A stretch of DNA of 64,000 nt from Pelosinus fermentans (GTDB taxonomy: Bacteria; Bacillota; Negativicutes; DSM-13327), in NCBI GenBank assembly GCA_002434245.1, contig DJJR01000022.1, forward strand, positions 83,460 through 147,459. The letters run 5' to 3'. Under the pieces are notes generated by a model. The model saw nothing but the letters and a program-made list of their open reading frames with translations. It searched no databases and had not been told where the DNA came from. Within the stretch, counting starts at the first letter, position 1. Every line of letters starts with the position of its first letter. The position numbers and the translations under genes are program-made. Positions 61,853 through 64,000 of this stretch are shown one piece after another.

Positions 61853-62767
61853 TTAACGATACGTTGCTGCGTAGTTGGCATTGCCTGTCCCACGTACTCC
61901 AGTAATATTCCAATCGCCGCCTTGGCTTCTCACAAGATCCATTTTAAAACGTTGATTGGTATCTTGTTTTACCACTTGAACTGTGGCTCGATTACCTGAT
62001 TGGGAAAGAAGGGAAAAAGAATCACGGCTTGCGTCAAATCCGTATCTGGCTGCAAAATCTTTAGCAACGGTTATAGGGCTGGTTTGGTAATAACCGGAAT
62101 CATAATAGCCATGATAGCGATTGCTGTCACTGCCGTAATAGATCCGACCATCTTTGTATACTGCTCGGTTATCGCTAGAACTGGGCCAGCTGCGATTGTG
62201 TTGATGCCAGCCATTTCTATTATTATACCGAGTATCATATTTACCGTCTCTGTTGTGATATCTAGTATCATATTTACTGCCATTATTGCCATCATAGCGA
62301 GTATCATAACTAGCACTGGCGTAAGTGCCTCTAGTATTAGTATTTTTACTGCTATCATACCGGGTATCATAACTGGAACCATTGTTATATTTGGTATTAT
62401 ATCTCGAGCTGTCATTATATCGGGTATCATAGCTGGCACCGGTATTATGTCTGGGAGCGTAAGTGGCATTGTTGTCTGCTCTAGTAACATTTTTGTTATT
62501 ACTGCCATTATACCGAGTATCATAGCTGGAGCCGTTGTTCTGCCTCGTGTTATAGTGGGAGCTATCATTATATCTGGTATCATAGCTGGCACTTGCTTTG
62601 GTTTCTTCTATTTTTATAGGATGAATATTAGGATTTTCAGCAGCAAAAGTGGTAGCAGGAAGTGCAGTACCTGCAGCACCTGTCATGATAGCAGCACCTG
62701 CTAAAGCGGCAGCATATTTTTTATATTTTCCGCGGAGCATTTTTCGTTTAGATAATTTTCTTTCCAT
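61853..62767 (-). CDS. Secreted YDTRY-repeat protein of unknown function
   Basis: 304 aa. A basic N-terminus and hydrophobic stretch (AALAGAAIMTGAAGTALPATTFA, about 17-40, here given as a region) make a signal peptide. Residues about 55-185 hold seven exact YDTRY copies and three looser ones (YNTRQ, YNTKY, YAPRH), each followed by N- or D-rich spacers. Tyr, Asn, Asp, Ser and Arg dominate. The last 75 residues (AKDFAARYGFD..GGDWNITGVRG) form a compact, normal-composition domain. The pattern suggests a surface or cell-wall protein. I know no family. CTCCT-complement GGAGGAGG lies before the ATG at 62767. Confidence 0.7.
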   Translation of the reverse strand: MERKLSKRKMLRGKYKKYAAALAGAAIMTGAAGTALPATTFAAENPNIHPIKIEETKASASYDTRYNDSSHYNTRQNNGSSYDTRYNGSNNKNVTRADNNATYAPRHNTGASYDTRYNDSSRYNTKYNNGSSYDTRYDSSKNTNTRGTYASASYDTRYDGNNGSKYDTRYHNRDGKYDTRYNNRNGWHQHNRSWPSSSDNRAVYKDGRIYYGSDSNRYHGYYDSGYYQTSPITVAKDFAARYGFDASRDSFSLLSQSGNRATVQVVKQDTNQRFKMDLVRSQGGDWNITGVRGTGNANYAATYR

Positions 62768-62910
62768 ACATATCCTCCTCCTTTGATTTTATTTTTAGTC
62801 TTCCAAAAAGTCATTGTCAAAATTCATGGAAAATTAAACAAGAAAAAAGTGTTCAATGATGGTACATGTATAACAGAATAAATGAAGTAATAAAAATGGC
62901 TCAAATTAGG

Positions 62911-62956
62911 ATAATAAAAAGCCTTCCAGCGTTATAGCTGAAAGGCTTTTTATTAT
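62911..62956. terminator. Bidirectional terminator between the YDTRY gene and the cation transporter gene
   Basis: ATAATAAAAAGCCTT pairs with AAGGCTTTTTATTAT around CCAGCGTTATAGCTGA. Confidence 0.85.
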
Positions 62957-62967
62957 CTTGTCTGCCC

Positions 62968-63906
62968 TTAGGTTCGTGTATGGACGGGGAGAGCTGCTTG
63001 CAGGCATGTTTCATGATTGAAGTCTGCTATTTCAATTTGGATCGTAGTGTGGTGAATTTGAAACTGGTCGCGAATGCTGTTGATTGCCTCCTGCAGGATC
63101 GTCTGGGCATTCTTGTTCTCTTCAATTAGCAGATGGCAGCTTAGTGAGTCGAGGCCGGAGGTGATTGTCCAGATGTGCAGATCGTGAACATCACGAACGC
63201 CATTGATACGCTGCAGGGACTCTTTTACTTCCAGCCAATTGATTGTAGGAGGCGTTCCTTCGAGCAGGATGTTCATCGATTCATTGATCACACCCCACGC
63301 GCTTCGCAGAATTAACAGTGCAACAATGACGCTGATGATGGGATCAGCCGTATACCAGGAGAAAAAATACATCAATAATCCTGCGATTATGGCCCCGACA
63401 GAACCAAGGGCATCGCCGAGAACATGAAGATATGCACTGCGGAGATTAATGCTCTTGTCCATATTTCCCTTTTTCGTCAATACGAGGGCACTTAATAAGT
63501 TGGCGAGCAGGCCGATCACAGCAATGGCGATCATGTAGATACTATTGACTGACGGCGGTGCGAAAAAGCGTCCGTAGGCTTCCCAAACAATCAAGCCGGC
63601 AATAATAAATAAAGTCACTCCATTGAAAAAAGCAGCCAGTATTTCAAAACGGTAAAATCCATAGGTTTTTTGGGGTGACGGCGGTTTAAGTGCCAAAACA
63701 GTTGCAAACAGGCTTAATCCCAGCGAGGTGGTGTCACTGAGCATGTGTCCGGCATCAGAAAGCAAAGCAAGACTGTTTGTAAACAATCCTCCCAGGAATT
63801 CAAGAAGCATGATACCCGCGGTGATGATCAGTGATATTGTGAGTGCGGTGCGGTTATTTTTTACATGAAGAGGTCCTTCATGACTATGACCATGATGATG
63901 TCCCAT
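62968..63906 (-). CDS. Cation diffusion facilitator transporter (zinc-type)
   Basis: 312 aa. About six membrane segments. The metal site in helix 2 is DAGHMLSD and in helix 5 is HVLGDALG, both HxxxD, which is the pattern of zinc/cadmium CDF proteins. A His-rich N-terminus (GHHHGHSHEG) may bind metal. The C-terminal cytoplasmic domain has VHDLHIWTI. It probably exports zinc by proton exchange. AAGGAGGCATC precedes the ATG; an extended -10 lies upstream at about 63980-63988. Confidence 0.9.
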   Translation of the reverse strand: MGHHHGHSHEGPLHVKNNRTALTISLIITAGIMLLEFLGGLFTNSLALLSDAGHMLSDTTSLGLSLFATVLALKPPSPQKTYGFYRFEILAAFFNGVTLFIIAGLIVWEAYGRFFAPPSVNSIYMIAIAVIGLLANLLSALVLTKKGNMDKSINLRSAYLHVLGDALGSVGAIIAGLLMYFFSWYTADPIISVIVALLILRSAWGVINESMNILLEGTPPTINWLEVKESLQRINGVRDVHDLHIWTITSGLDSLSCHLLIEENKNAQTILQEAINSIRDQFQIHHTTIQIEIADFNHETCLQAALPVHTRT

Positions 63907-63979
63907 ATGATGCCTCCTTGTACGTTATTGACTGCTCTATTTCCTGATTTTCCTCGACGATAAGGAATCTTCTGTTTAC

Positions 63980-63988
63980 ATTATATCA
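63980..63988 (-). promoter_or_regulatory. Extended -10 of the cation transporter promoter
   Basis: On the minus strand TGATATAAT (TGnTATAAT) lies about 75 bases before the start codon. The -35 would fall at or past the end of the window. Confidence 0.55.
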
Positions 63989-64000
63989 CAAAGAATAACC

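Noticed and set aside
62000..62704. Long open frames on the plus strand and in another minus frame over the YDTRY gene
   Set aside because: They are repetitive shadow frames (Ile/Thr/Met-rich) caused by the codon repeats of the real gene.
1..64000. CRISPR array, tRNA, rRNA, transposase or prophage
   Set aside because: None seen; the dispersed repeats are palindromic and unevenly spaced, not CRISPR-like.

Overview
The window looks like chromosome from an anaerobic or facultative Firmicute of the Negativicutes/Sporomusaceae type, and a Pelosinus-like organism is my best guess. This is inferred from gene content and style: a T-box leader, a c-di-GMP-I riboswitch, sigma-54 PTS regulators of the LevR type, AGGAGG ribosome sites, many PTS and SorC/DeoR regulators, and many dispersed palindromic repeats. 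No rRNA, tRNA, CRISPR array, transposase or prophage gene was seen.

Layout. 1-5950: the end of a T-box leader, then a complete branched-chain amino acid ABC importer (livJ-livH-livM-livG-livF) followed by a branched-chain aminotransferase. 6200-8240: a c-di-GMP-I riboswitch in front of a membrane GGDEF/EAL protein. 8400-10480: a small membrane peptide, a DUF3870 protein, glutamate racemase, and a convergent Fur-family regulator. 10686-19930: an AcoR-type sigma-54 activator, then a sigma-54 promoter and an acetoin dehydrogenase-like operon (E1 alpha, E1 beta, E2, lipB, lipA, DUF6506, E3). 20082-25100, minus strand: chemotaxis receptor, LysR regulator, a possible 29-residue peptide, a zinc-ribbon protein and a SorC regulator. 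25596-32128: a second, divergent 2-oxoacid/acetoin dehydrogenase operon (E1 alpha, E1 beta, E2 with two E3-binding domains, E3) that ends in a single-chain LipB-LipA fusion.

32474-45428: two galactitol-family PTS systems (A, B, C), each tied to a very large LevR-type sigma-54 activator and a visible -24/-12 promoter, with a class II aldolase and a GpsA-like dehydrogenase between them. 45892-54401: a sugar-alcohol module made of a Rossmann/SAF oxidoreductase, a SorC regulator, GutM, the glucitol-type PTS (C, BC, A), an AraM-type glycerol-1-phosphate dehydrogenase and two HAD phosphatases. 54581-61707: fructose-6-phosphate aldolase, an RpiB-like isomerase, a zinc alcohol dehydrogenase, a DeoR regulator, transaldolase, split transketolase, an HPr, and a free-standing N-terminal (HPr-binding) domain of PTS Enzyme I. 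61853-63906: a secreted protein with YDTRY repeats and a cation-diffusion transporter.

How it fits together. From 32 kb to 61.7 kb the region reads as a polyol/pentitol catabolic island: three PTS uptake routes feed alditol phosphates to dehydrogenases, then to isomerase, transketolase, transaldolase and aldolases of the pentose phosphate network. The two lipoyl dehydrogenase operons each carry their own lipoate synthesis genes, so each complex probably has its lipoylation co-expressed. The most unusual items are the LipB-LipA fusion, the orphan Enzyme I N-domain next to HPr, the SAF oxidoreductase/AraM/AraL-like polyol module, an RpiB homologue lacking its usual histidines, and three families of palindromic repeats, one of which sits repeatedly inside operons.
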